Shown piece by piece: positions 32,446-42,465 of a DNA stretch of 64,000 bases. Source of the stretch: Cryomorphaceae bacterium (GTDB taxonomy: Bacteria > Bacteroidota > Bacteroidia > Flavobacteriales > UBA7430); contig BOWN01000001.1 in assembly GCA_019649675.1 (NCBI GenBank), positions 542,868 to 606,867 of the forward strand. Reading direction: 5' to 3'. The translations under genes and the position numbers were made by a program. Every line of letters begins with the position of its first letter. The stretch's first letter is position 1. The notes under the pieces are model-generated. The model ran no database searches and was not told the origin of the DNA. It saw only the letters and a list, made by a program, of their open reading frames with translations.

Positions 32446-35400
32446 ATGCAAGACGCCTATTCCATATTAATAAATAAGTTAAGTGCATTTACCCAAAAGT
32501 ATTATCAAAATCAATTGATAAGGGGTTTTGCTTTATGTTTTACTTCAGTTGCTTTAGGTTTTATTGTTTTTTCTGTGTTAGAGCATTATGGTCGTTTTAG
32601 TGTTCTCACTAGAACCATTTTGTTTTGGGCGTTTGTATTGATGTCGACAGTTATTTTATGTTTATTCATTTTTAGACCAATATTCAAACTAGCGAAGCTA
32701 GGCAATAGGCTAAGCGATGACCACGCGGCAAAAATTATAGGAAGACACTTTCATGATGTATCAGATAAGTTGCTTAATGTTATACAGTTAAAAAAACAAA
32801 GTCAGGGTAACCTAGCTTTAATTGAAGCCAGTATAAATCAAAAGGCAGATGAATTAAGGCCAATCCCCTTTTTAAATGCAATTAGGTTTTCAGAAAACAA
32901 ACGATATATTAAATATGCCCTTATCCCCCTATTTATTTTTGCTGGCCTTTACGCATCAGACAGTGAAGAGCTTATTACTGAAAGCTCAGCGCGTATAATT
33001 GATTATAAAACACAGTACATACCACCTAAACCATTTGAGTTTGTTCTTTTAAATGGCGACCTAGAGTGCATACAACACCAGAATTACAAAGTTTCGGTTC
33101 AGTTACACGGAAAAGAAATCCCTACCGATGCTCATATTGAGCTGGGTGGGCAACCTATTAAAATGAAAAAAATAGAGGCCAGCTTTTTTGAATATGACAT
33201 AATTAATGTGCAAAAATCTTTAACATTTAAAGTGTATGCTGGCGGCCTTCATTCAGAGACTTATCGATTAAACGTTTTACCTTCACCCTCTTTGCTTTCG
33301 TTTGAGTTAAGAATCGAAAACCCAACATATACAGAAAAAGAAAACCAGGTTCTAGAAAATACTGGCGAAGTTTTAATTCCTGAGGGCAGCAAGGTTACTT
33401 GGGATTTCTTTACTGAAAATACAGATTCGTTTAATGTAATTTGGGGCAACCGACTTTTAAACACAGCCAAAACAGAACACAACCACTTTACTTTTTGTCA
33501 AACAGCAGAAAAATCCCTAAGCTACACCTTGCTTCCTTTCAACACGGCAGTTCAAACGCTTGATTCTGTGAGCTACAACTTTAAGGTTGTTAAAGACGGT
33601 TTCCCAGTGGTAGATGTTTCAGAGGTGGTAGATTCATCTGCCCTTAAAACACGTTATTTTCAAGGTCAAATAAAAGATGACTACGGTTTTCGTAATCTAC
33701 AGTTTGTAGTAAAAAACCTAAACAATAAATGGGATAGTATAGTGCCAATTAAAATTAATACCTCAACGAATATAGAGAGCTTCTTTTTTGTGTTTGACCT
33801 AAAAACTATTCAAATTAATAAGGGAGAGTCTCTAGAATATTACTTTGAAATTTATGACAATGATGCTGTAAATGGGTCTAAAAAGCCAAAGCAGGAGTTT
33901 GAGTTTAACGCACCCACTGAAGAAGAAATACAAGATCAACAAGAGGCAAATACCAAATCACTTAAAAAACAGCTAGAGCAAAATGTTCAGCTCGCAAAAG
34001 ACTTACAAGAAGATTTTGAAGACCTCCGAATAAAGCTTTTAAACAAAGCTGAGTTGAGCTGGGAGGATAAACAACAAGTAAGAGAGATCTTAGAGAAACA
34101 GAAAAAGCTGGAAAAGAGTATAGACGAAATTTCAGAAAAAAACAAAGAAAATAACGCGCTGTTTAATGAGTTCGCAGAGCAGGACAAAAGAATTTTAGAG
34201 AAACAGAAGCAGCTAGAAGAACTTATGGAAGAGCTCATGAGTGATGAAATGCGAGAGCTTTTTGATGAAATGGAAGCCCTTATGGAAGAAATGAAGACAG
34301 ATGAGTGGATGAAGAAGCTAGAAGAATTGCAAATGAGCAACGAGGACCTAGAAAAAGAGCTTGATAGAAACCTAGAAATGCTAAAGAAATTTGAATTCGA
34401 ACAAGCCCTAGACGAAAGCCTAGAAAAACTAGAAGAAATAATTGAGCGACAAAAGGAATTAAAGGAGTCAAACGATGAAAAATCGCAACGACAAGAATCA
34501 ATAACTGAGCAACAAAATGAGCTAAATGAAGACTTTAAAAAGCTTTCTGAAAAACTAGATGGGCTACAGCAAAAAAATGATGAGCTAGAAAAAAGTACAA
34601 ACCTTACTAAAACGGATTCGCTTCAGATTGCAATAGAGCAACAGATGCAAGAAAGTAAAGAAAACTCAGAAAAAAACAAGAAGAAGAAAACCTCACAATC
34701 TCAGCAAAAGGCTCTAGATGAAATGAAGGTGTTAAAAGAAAAGCTTCAGCAAGCAAAAAAGCAGCAGGGAGAGAGCGGACCCTCGGAGGACATGGACGTA
34801 CTAAGGCAGATTTTAGAAAACCTTATTGATCTCTCTTTTGATGAGGAAAACCTCCTTAGAGACTTAGCAAAAACCAACAATGACGACCCCGAATACGTAT
34901 CACTTATTCACTGGCAAAACAAGCTCAGCGACGACTCTAAAATTTTAGAAGACTCTCTTTACTCACTAAGCAAAAGACAAGTCCAGATAAAAGCAACAAT
35001 TAATCGAGAGATGAGGGCTATTAGCAATAATATTCAAAAATCCTTAGACAATATGTCTGAGCGCGAGTCAGATAAAGCGGTGAGTCAGCAGCAGCTAGTT
35101 ATGACATCAGCTAACAACTTAGCTCTTATGTTGAGTGATGTTCTTAAGTCAATGCAAGAGGATATGGCAAAAAAAACCCCAGGTCAGCAGCAATGTGACA
35201 AACCAGGGTCTGGTAATCCAAGCCCGTCAGATATAAAAAAGATGCAAGAGCAATTAAAGAAGCAGATGGAGGAAATGAAAAAAGGATCAGAAGGCCCCAA
35301 GAGGCAGCAACTTAGGACAAAGGGAAAAGACTTAGCCAAAATGATGGGTCGACAAGAAATGATTCGTCAGCAACTGGAAAGAATGGCTGAAAAAATACAA

Positions 35401-35742
35401 GAGTCTGAAAACGGCAACACGGATAATTTGCGTGAAGCAATTGATAAAATGGAGCAGACAGAACAGGATATTGCAAATGACAACATTACAAATGAAACCC
35501 TTAAGAGACAAAACCAAATAATTGAGCACCTTCTTGAGGCTGAAAAAGCCGAACAAGAAAAGGATAGAGATAAGAAGCGAGAGGCAAAAGAGGCTACCCA
35601 GCTTCCCCATCACGTACAAGAACTATTAGAGGAATATCAAAAAAATAAGATCAAACAATCGGAAATGCTTAGAACAATTCCTGCAGAACTAAAGCCTTAT
35701 TATAAAGACAGGGTGAAGGAGTATTTTCAGAGTATTGACTAA
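32446..35742 (+). CDS. DUF4175 family protein, large membrane-anchored coiled-coil protein
   Basis: An intact protein of about 1098 residues typical of Bacteroidota. Two close membrane helices (about residues 28-48 and 58-80) and a third near 160-175 precede a beta-rich extracytoplasmic region (about 190-495). A very long Glu/Lys/Gln-rich coiled-coil region runs from about 500 to the C-terminus and ends with EYQKNKIKQSEMLRTIPAEL and YYKDRVKEYF. The function is not established; the layout suggests an envelope scaffold. I place the start at the ATG at 32446 (MQDAYSILINK); a GTG at 32431 would add five residues. It is followed 3 bp later by ybeY. Confidence 0.85.
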   Translation: MQDAYSILINKLSAFTQKYYQNQLIRGFALCFTSVALGFIVFSVLEHYGRFSVLTRTILFWAFVLMSTVILCLFIFRPIFKLAKLGNRLSDDHAAKIIGRHFHDVSDKLLNVIQLKKQSQGNLALIEASINQKADELRPIPFLNAIRFSENKRYIKYALIPLFIFAGLYASDSEELITESSARIIDYKTQYIPPKPFEFVLLNGDLECIQHQNYKVSVQLHGKEIPTDAHIELGGQPIKMKKIEASFFEYDIINVQKSLTFKVYAGGLHSETYRLNVLPSPSLLSFELRIENPTYTEKENQVLENTGEVLIPEGSKVTWDFFTENTDSFNVIWGNRLLNTAKTEHNHFTFCQTAEKSLSYTLLPFNTAVQTLDSVSYNFKVVKDGFPVVDVSEVVDSSALKTRYFQGQIKDDYGFRNLQFVVKNLNNKWDSIVPIKINTSTNIESFFFVFDLKTIQINKGESLEYYFEIYDNDAVNGSKKPKQEFEFNAPTEEEIQDQQEANTKSLKKQLEQNVQLAKDLQEDFEDLRIKLLNKAELSWEDKQQVREILEKQKKLEKSIDEISEKNKENNALFNEFAEQDKRILEKQKQLEELMEELMSDEMRELFDEMEALMEEMKTDEWMKKLEELQMSNEDLEKELDRNLEMLKKFEFEQALDESLEKLEEIIERQKELKESNDEKSQRQESITEQQNELNEDFKKLSEKLDGLQQKNDELEKSTNLTKTDSLQIAIEQQMQESKENSEKNKKKKTSQSQQKALDEMKVLKEKLQQAKKQQGESGPSEDMDVLRQILENLIDLSFDEENLLRDLAKTNNDDPEYVSLIHWQNKLSDDSKILEDSLYSLSKRQVQIKATINREMRAISNNIQKSLDNMSERESDKAVSQQQLVMTSANNLALMLSDVLKSMQEDMAKKTPGQQQCDKPGSGNPSPSDIKKMQEQLKKQMEEMKKGSEGPKRQQLRTKGKDLAKMMGRQEMIRQQLERMAEKIQESENGNTDNLREAIDKMEQTEQDIANDNITNETLKRQNQIIEHLLEAEKAEQEKDRDKKREAKEATQLPHHVQELLEEYQKNKIKQSEMLRTIPAELKPYYKDRVKEYFQSID

Positions 35743-35745
35743 TAA

Positions 35746-36168
35746 ATGGCTACATCAAAAATTTCATTTCAGTCCGCAGACACATTCTCCTTAAAAACAG
35801 AACCCAAAGTAATAAAGTGCATTGAGTTATTGGCGAAAGAAGAATTGCGAGAAATAGGAGGCATTGCTTTTGTGTTTTGTGATGATAACTATCTACACAA
35901 AATAAATCTCGAGTTTCTTAAACACGACACCTTTACGGACATCATAACCTTTGATTATTCTGCTGGAAATGAGATTATTAGCGAGATATATATAAGCGTA
36001 GATCGTGTGGCAGATAACGCCAAAAAATACAGTCAAACCTTTGAAGATGAAATACACCGAGTAATAATTCATGGTGTGCTTCATCTTTGTGGGTACAAGG
36101 ACAGGCTTGCAGAAGACAAACAAATTATGCGAGATAAAGAAAACCATTACTTATCTTTGTTGGCTTAA
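35746..36168 (+). CDS. ybeY: endoribonuclease YbeY (16S rRNA maturation)
   Basis: An intact 140-residue metal-dependent RNase involved in 16S rRNA 3'-end maturation and ribosome quality control. The motif reads HRVIIHGVLHLCGYKDR, with two metal histidines and KD where most phyla have DH. As far as I know this is usual for Bacteroidota, not a defect. DTFTDIITFDY is the other family signature. It lies between the DUF4175 gene and mnmG, a common order in this phylum. Confidence 0.92.
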   Translation: MATSKISFQSADTFSLKTEPKVIKCIELLAKEELREIGGIAFVFCDDNYLHKINLEFLKHDTFTDIITFDYSAGNEIISEIYISVDRVADNAKKYSQTFEDEIHRVIIHGVLHLCGYKDRLAEDKQIMRDKENHYLSLLA

Positions 36169-36210
36169 GTCGCTGTCGGTCAGCACTAAATATTAATAAA
36201 AAACAAAACA

Positions 36211-36224
36211 GTTCCACGTAGAAC
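36211..36224. promoter_or_regulatory. parS-like site, one mismatch, upstream of mnmG
   Basis: GTTCCACGTAGAAC is a near-palindrome one base from GTTCCACGTGGAAC, the core of ParB-binding parS sites (consensus TGTTNCACGTGAAACA and variants). It starts 21 bp before the mnmG ATG. Confidence 0.55.
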
Positions 36225-36231
36225 CATTTGT

Positions 36232-38098
36232 ATGTTTCTAAAAGAGTATGATGTAATAGTAGTTGGCGCAGGTCATGCAGGCTGTGAAGGAGCTGCAGCT
36301 GCGGCTAATCTTGGAGCCAAAACGCTTTTGGTTACCATGAACATGGACACCATTGCTCAAATGTCATGCAACCCTGCAATGGGGGGTGTTGCAAAGGGGC
36401 AGATTATAAGAGAAATTGATGCCTTAGGCGGCTATTCTGCTATAGTTACAGACGAGACCATGATTCAGTTCAAAATGCTTAACCAATCTAAAGGGCCAGC
36501 AATGTGGAGCCCAAGAGCGCAATCAGACCGAATGCTTTTTCAAAAAATGGCGAAAAACCTTAGAGGGAATCAAAAAACCTTGATTTTTGGCAAGAAATGG
36601 CTGTTGGTTTAATACCAAAGATGACAAAATATTAGGGGTGCGCACAAGTTTAGGGTTAGAGATAAAGTCTAAAACGGTTATACTTACAAACGGCACCTTT
36701 TTGAATGGTCTCATTCATATAGGAGATAAAAACTTTGGTGGAGGAAGAGCAGCAGAGCGATCATCCACCGGAATAACAGAAGACCTAGAAGCGCTCGGTT
36801 TTGTTTCTGGTAGAATGAAAACAGGAACCCCCCCTCGTGTTGATGGGCGTACGCTTGACTATTCAAAAATGGAAGAACAACCAGGAGATAAAGATCCCGG
36901 TGGCTTTTTCTTACATGCCCACAAATAAACCCACAGAGCAAAGGTCGTGCTACATTACCTATACATCCGAAGAGGTTCACAACATACTGCGAACAGGTTT
37001 TGAAAAGTCCCCAATGTACCAAGGGCGAATAAAAGGCTTGGGCCCAAGATACTGCCCATCTATAGAAGATAAAATTACGCGCTTCGCAAACAAAAATCGC
37101 CACCAAATATTTGTTGAGCCAGAAGGCTGGGAGACTTGTGAAATTTAGTCAATGGCTTTTCTACTTCCCTACCAGAAGAAGTTCAAATAGAGGCACTTCA
37201 AAAGGTGCCAGGTTTTGAGAAAGCTAAAATGTTTCGACCTGGCTACGCCATAGAATATGATTACTTCCCTCCCACTCAATTAAAACACACCCTTGAAACA
37301 AAGCTGGTCAAAGGGCTTTATTTCGCAGGACAAATAAACGGCACAACTGGTTATGAAGAAGCCGCCTGTCAGGGATTTATGGCAGGCATAAATGCAGCGC
37401 TGTTTATAAAAGAAAAAGAGCCGTTTATTCTAAATCGGTCAGAGGCATACATTGGAGTTTTAATAGATGATTTGATTACGAAAGGAACAGAAGAGCCTTA
37501 CAGGATGTTTACCTCTAGAGCCGAGTACAGAATTCTATTACGACAAGACAACGCAGACATAAGGCTGACCAAAAAGGGATATGATTTAGGTCTTGTTACA
37601 CAAAGCAGGTTTGACCGACTCAATGATAAGCTCAATTACATAGAAAGGCTTAACAACTTCTTTAACAAAACATCAGCAATACCTCAAGAAATTAATCCAG
37701 TATTAGACAGGTTAAAGGCCTCGCAAATATCTCAAAAAACAAAGCTGGTTAAATTAGTTTCGCGACCACAGGTTGATTTTAACTCAATTGAACATCTTCG
37801 GTCGGTTCAACAATTTTTGTCAGAAAACGGAAAAGACAAGGAAGCAATTGAACAAACAATAATACAGATAAAGTATAGCGGCTATATAAATAGAGAAAAA
37901 GAAAACGCCGAAAAAATTACTCGCCTAGAAAATATCTCGATTCCTGAAGATTTTGAATACAAAAAGCTTGCGTCACTTTCTTCTGAGGCAAAACAAAAGC
38001 TCGGACTAATAAGGCCAAAAACAATTGCTCACGCGGGAAGGATTTCTGGCGTTTCTCCGGCAGACATTTCTGTTTTGTTGGTATATATGGGTCGCTAG
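36232..38098 (+). CDS. mnmG: tRNA uridine-5-carboxymethylaminomethyl modification enzyme MnmG (frameshifted)
   Basis: FAD enzyme that with MnmE installs carboxymethylaminomethyl at the wobble uridine of several tRNAs. About 622 codons, the normal length. It shows the dinucleotide-binding [60 protein letters not shown], the C-terminal [16 protein letters not shown], and an ending in [19 protein letters not shown]. Frames change near 36595, 36910 and 37145, each bridged by conserved sequence. It is flanked by two parS-like palindromes. mnmG (gidA) is a classic neighbour of oriC and parAB in many bacteria; parA and parB are not in this window. Confidence 0.93.
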
Positions 38099-38111
38099 TT
38101 CCACGTGGAAC
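38098..38111. promoter_or_regulatory. parS-like palindrome at the mnmG stop
   Basis: GTTCCACGTGGAAC is a perfect 14-base palindrome that begins on the last base of the mnmG TAG stop. It matches 14 of 16 positions of the parS variant TGTTCCACGTGGAACA; the outermost pair is A/C instead of T/A. I saw no other full match in the window. Confidence 0.65.
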
Positions 38112-38245
38112 CAAAAAGAAACAGAAAAAAACAAAATAAAGACCGTTGGCGGAACCCTATCATAAAACATGCAGAATTGCCTTAAGGGTTTTTATAGACG
38201 CGCCAGACGCAAGAAAAAGGACCTCTTTTTTTTACCGAAAAGATT

Positions 38246-39163
38246 TTAATTGACAATTAGTTTCGAAATTTTATCTTTTCCACTCTCATTAATTGATTTA
38301 ATAAAGTAAAGACCTCTTTCCCAATTTGAGCAGTCTACCACAAATTGACAGTTTTTCGTAGTAAAATTTTCAATCCTTTTACCTAGAACATTATATATCT
38401 CAATACAAGAGTTTTGTTCTGTATTTATTGAGAATGTATTTCTTGCTGGATTAGGATAGACATTTAACGCTCGTTGTAATTCAGCCAGGCCCAAGCCATA
38501 TTCGTGAAAAGAAACGTTGTCTACAAAGTAGGAGTCAGGTTCATTATCCATTCCGTTTGGGTATAAATTTAATGCAGCGATTGTATTGCTAGGCCCTGTA
38601 CTTCCTTCAGACCATAACCAATTGTAAACAGAGACATCATCAAAATACAACTCCGCATAATCACCATCAACATCAATATTGATTTTAACCTCAAACCAAG
38701 TATCTACAGGGTAAGTGAAATTTGTTCCCAAATCATTTAGACCACCACCAACAGTCAAAAACCCGTTACCCCCCGAATTGAAATAAAATTGCGAAGCCCA
38801 ATTAGATGCGGCAGCAGAAAAGTAATGGAGTAAATTAAAATACGCCCCGTAGCTTTCTTCGACAAACATTTTAAATTTAAGTGTCCAGCTTCCAGAGTTT
38901 TCGTTACCAAGCGGCAATACTACATCAACTACACCACCAGACTGCAAATTAATGGAATTTTCCCCACTATATGACAGTAGATCTGTTACGTAGGTATCTT
39001 CAGGCGAACCTGTTGCGTTTGTCCAAGTTGTCCAAATTCCGTTAGATTCAGTGCCAAGATACTCTCCCGCTTTATAAGAGTCAAAGTCTTCATAAATATT
39101 CGTTTGAGCACAGCACAATGATGCGATAATAAAACAAGTAAAAGCCAGTATTAGATTTTTCAT
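38246..39163 (-). CDS. secreted protein with Por-type (T9SS type A) sorting domain
   Basis: An intact 305-residue protein: signal peptide (ends SLCCAQ), then a beta-sandwich of concanavalin/LamG type (about 25-215: SWTLKFKMFVEESYGAYFN, TWFEVKINIDVDGDYAELYFDDV). A C-terminal sorting domain follows (about 230-305) with the typical LNVYPNPARNTFSI, IEIYNVLGKRI, WERGLYFIKSI and KISKLIVN. It should be exported through the type IX system and attached to or released from the surface. It may bind a carbohydrate or another surface ligand; no catalytic motif is visible. Confidence 0.85.
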   Translation of the reverse strand: MKNLILAFTCFIIASLCCAQTNIYEDFDSYKAGEYLGTESNGIWTTWTNATGSPEDTYVTDLLSYSGENSINLQSGGVVDVVLPLGNENSGSWTLKFKMFVEESYGAYFNLLHYFSAAASNWASQFYFNSGGNGFLTVGGGLNDLGTNFTYPVDTWFEVKINIDVDGDYAELYFDDVSVYNWLWSEGSTGPSNTIAALNLYPNGMDNEPDSYFVDNVSFHEYGLGLAELQRALNVYPNPARNTFSINTEQNSCIEIYNVLGKRIENFTTKNCQFVVDCSNWERGLYFIKSINESGKDKISKLIVN

Positions 39164-39292
39164 AAAATAAAAGTTAAATTAACATATTGACATATGTGGT
39201 TAATAATATAAGGTTATTAAATTGCTTTCAATAGGTTTTACAGTGTTAAATACGCCAAAATAATCAAATTTTATTTAATTGTTTCCTATGGT

Positions 39293-39336
39293 AAAAAAGC
39301 GGAATGCTGATTCAAAATCAGGGGTATTCCGCTTTA
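39293..39336 (-). terminator. terminator after tRNA-Arg
   Basis: Stem AAAGCGGAAT/ATTCCGCTTT plus an inner CTGATT/AATCAG stem, followed on the minus strand by six Ts. It starts 2 bp past the tRNA 3' end. It is one of the strongest hairpins in the window. Confidence 0.85.
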
Positions 39337-39337
39337 G

Positions 39338-39411
39338 TGACCCCGGAGGGATTCGAACCCCCAGCCGTCAGAGCCGAAATCTGATATTCTATCCAGTTGA
39401 ACTACGGAGCC
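39338..39411 (-). tRNA. tRNA-Arg (TCG)
   Basis: Acceptor GGCTCCG/CGGGGTC (with two G-T pairs), anticodon loop TTTCGGC inside TCAGA/TCTGA giving TCG, and T-loop GGTTCGAATCC. CCA is not encoded. Confidence 0.92.
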
Positions 39412-39473
39412 AATTGTAGCAAATATATTATTTTTACTTTCCTTGCGTTCTATATTTGAGTTAAATTTAACCG

Positions 39474-41737
39474 ATGAAAAAAATTGTTTTTTTTAATCAG
39501 CCTTATTTCTTCTTTCCAAGCCATCTCTCAATCCTTAAGAGTAGGAGAGTGGCGCGACCACTTGTCATATATACACGCTTATGATGTTTGTGAGGTGGGA
39601 AATTCAATGTATATATCTACTGACCGAGCCCTATTTGAATATAATACACTTGACAACAGTATAGAGCGGCTTAACACCCTAAACAGTTTGTCTGATATAG
39701 GTGTTAGTTCTATTGGAACTTCAGAGAGCCTGCTTATTGTTGCTTACGAAAACGGAAATATCGACATGATTAGGGGCGACACTAAAGTAAATCTGCCAGA
39801 TATTAAAAGAGCCTCACTCATAGCAGATAAAAGAATCAACCATATCAACATTGACAACAACCTTGCTTATTTGTCATGCGGTTTTGGTGTTGTTGTTATA
39901 GACATTAATAGAGAAGAGGTTAAAGACACATATTTTATTGGTGAATACGGAGCGCAAGAAAATGTCTTATCAACAAGTATAGTCCACAATTACATTTATG
40001 CTGCAACAAATAAAGGGCTCTATAGGGCAGAAGCCTATGAATCAAATCTTGCCGACTATAATTCCTGGGAAAAACTATCCGCTCACTCACAGTCTTATAT
40101 TGATATGCTAGAATCTTTTAGTGGCCTGTTGTTTGTTAATTTGCACGGTGAAGAATACAACACAGACACACTTTATCATTTTGATGGAACCAACTGGGTA
40201 GTGTTTGAGCAGGAAAGCTCAAATATGTCAATTAAAGCAAGCTCAAAACAATTAGTTTTAACAAGCCGTTATAATGTTTCAGTGTTCGATCAAAACCTTA
40301 ATAGAACCCATTATTTGTATTCAGATCAGTTTAACATAGAAAATACAGATTTTAATTCAGCTATATTTTCAGATAAAGATGAGTTCTGGATTGCAGACAA
40401 GTACAACGGTTTACTCCACATTGATGGAGATTTTTTTGAGTCAATTAAACCAAGCGGGCCTTTTTTATCAGATGGAGGGCAAATAGTAAATTTTGGAGAA
40501 GAAATTTTGGTTGCTCACGGAGTAAAGAGTGAAAATTGGGATCCAATTTGGCAAAAAAGTGAGTTGTCGATTTTGAAAAAAGATAATTGGACAATATCAA
40601 ATGCTTTAAAAGAAGAAGACTTTTCAGACATTGTTTCGGTAGCCAAACGAGGTCCAACAACCTACTTGGCTAGTTTTAATAAAGGCCTTGCAGCAATGAC
40701 TGGGTTAAATTTAGATGAGATTTTCAATGAAACAAACAGTAGTCTTCAAAAAAGAGCAATTCATGATGACTGGATAGAAGTTGGGGCAATTCAATTTGAT
40801 AGTGAAGGAAATTTATGGTGCACTAACTCGCAAACATATGAGCCGCTATCTGTAAAATACGCAAATGGAGAGTGGGAATCTTTTTCGTTAGGAAGCGGGA
40901 TTACAGAAACTCAAGACCTAGCCAAATTACTTATTGATAAAAATGATCAAAAATGGGTGCAGTTAAAGAATAATGGTCTTATTGTTTTTGATGAGCGCCG
41001 GCAGGGAATAAAGTCCAGAAAACTCACAAATAGCGAAAACCAAGGGAAACCTAGCCTCAAACCGCGTACACTCATTTGCAGAAGACTTAGAGGGAGAAAT
41101 TTGGATAGGAACCGACAATGGAGTTAGTGTTTTTTATGATTCAAATTCAATATTTCAAGGAGAAAATGCTTCACAGATTGTTGTGACCCTAGGAGAATAC
41201 AATTCATATCTCCTCGAGGGCCAGCAAATCAACGATATAGAAATAGATGGTGCAAACAGGAAGTGGTTTGCTACCAACAACAGTGGAGTGATTGTGACAA
41301 CAGCAAATGGCACTGAGGAAATACACCATTTTACAACAGAAAACAGCCCACTTTTTTCTAACAAAGTGCTAGACATTGAAATGAACAACGTAACAGGAGA
41401 GGTGTTTTTTGCCACGGAAAAAGGGCTAATATCTATGCGGTCAGAATCGACAGAAGGAAATACTGATTTTTCAGAGGTCTTGGTTTTTCCAAACCCAGTT
41501 AAACCCGATTACAGTGGGCCCATAACAATTAAGGGCTTAATAACAGACGCGGTGGTCAAAATTACTGACATTAGTGGAAATTTAATTTACGAAACGGTTG
41601 CTCTTGGTGGGCAGGCAGTTTGGGATGGAAAGTCATTTGATGGGCAAAAAGCCCACACTGGAGTTTATCTTGTTTTTTGTTCAGATCAGGAAGGCACCGT
41701 ATCTCACGTTACAAAGCTTTTATTTATAAGAGGCTGA
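39474..41737 (+). CDS. porZ: PorZ-like type IX secretion system protein (frameshifted)
   Basis: A surface component of the type IX secretion attachment machinery, related to PorZ, which binds anionic LPS. About 755 codons. The ATG at 39474 leads through MKKIVFF and, after one T is removed, into FLISLISSFQAISQ, a signal peptide. The PorZ beta-propeller start follows (VGEWRDHLSYIHAYDVCEVG). A second break near 41005-41060 is bridged by SFAEDLEGEIWIGTDNGVSVFYD. The C-terminus is a sorting-type domain (VFPNPVKPDYSGPITIKGL, GVYLVFCSDQEG). A TATATTTG box lies 16 bp before the ATG, without a clear partner element. The stop TGA shares its A with the recO ATG. Confidence 0.82.
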
Positions 41738-42465
41738 TGCATCAATCTAGAGCCATAGTTTTACGTCAAATAAAGTACTCTGAAACGAGTCTTATTCTTA
41801 AAATATACACAGAAAAAGAAGGGCTTCTATCGTTTATAGCAAAAGGGGTTAGGGGTAAAAAAGGTAAGCTTCGCTCAGCACAGTTTCAAACCCTAAACTT
41901 GCTCGATATAAGTTATCGAGAGGCTCGAAAATCAGAACTTCGTCACATTCTGGATTTAAAAGTTATAGACCCTTTTACAGATTTACCTTTTAACCCTGTA
42001 AAGCGAAGTCTTGCAATATTTATAGCAGAGTTGCTACAAAATGCTATAAAAGAACAAGAACAAAACCTTAAATTATTTCAGTTTTTATACAACTCTATCC
42101 ATTGGATTGATTTAAGCAAACAAGGTTATGGACACTTTCATCTTCTGTTCATGATTAAGCTCACTAAATATCTGGGTTTTTATCCGATGCTTAAAGGGTA
42201 CAAGGAGGCACAGTATTTTGATTTGCAGCAGGGAGTTTTCAGTGGTTTGAGGCCACAGAACACCCAATATATAGACTCCGAGGAGCTTAAGGCTTGGAAG
42301 CAACTTATTAACGCTAAATTGGAATCAAACAACCGTCTTATGTTTTCCAACACACTTAAAAGAAAGCTTTTACAGACCATGATCCGCTACTATAAATTGC
42401 ATTTGATTCATTTCAAAGAGTTAAATTCGCATCATATTTTGCAAAGTGTGTTTAACGATGAATAA
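41737..42465 (+). CDS. recO: DNA repair protein RecO
   Basis: An intact 242-residue protein: N-terminal OB fold (AIVLRQIKYSETSLILKIYT, LLSFIAKGVRG) and a helical C-terminal domain. It loads RecA on SSB-coated DNA with RecR in the RecFOR pathway, complementing the AddAB-like complex further left. The ATG at 41737 overlaps the porZ stop (TGATG); an upstream in-frame extension lies within porZ and is unlikely. There is no obvious zinc-cysteine cluster, as in many Bacteroidota RecO proteins. Confidence 0.9.
   Translation: MHQSRAIVLRQIKYSETSLILKIYTEKEGLLSFIAKGVRGKKGKLRSAQFQTLNLLDISYREARKSELRHILDLKVIDPFTDLPFNPVKRSLAIFIAELLQNAIKEQEQNLKLFQFLYNSIHWIDLSKQGYGHFHLLFMIKLTKYLGFYPMLKGYKEAQYFDLQQGVFSGLRPQNTQYIDSEELKAWKQLINAKLESNNRLMFSNTLKRKLLQTMIRYYKLHLIHFKELNSHHILQSVFNDE

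Noticed and set aside
33261-35619. Long open frames on the minus strand opposite the DUF4175 gene
   Set aside because: They are serine-, phenylalanine- and leucine-rich shadows of the Glu/Lys/Gln-rich coiled coil on the plus strand, with no family resemblance.
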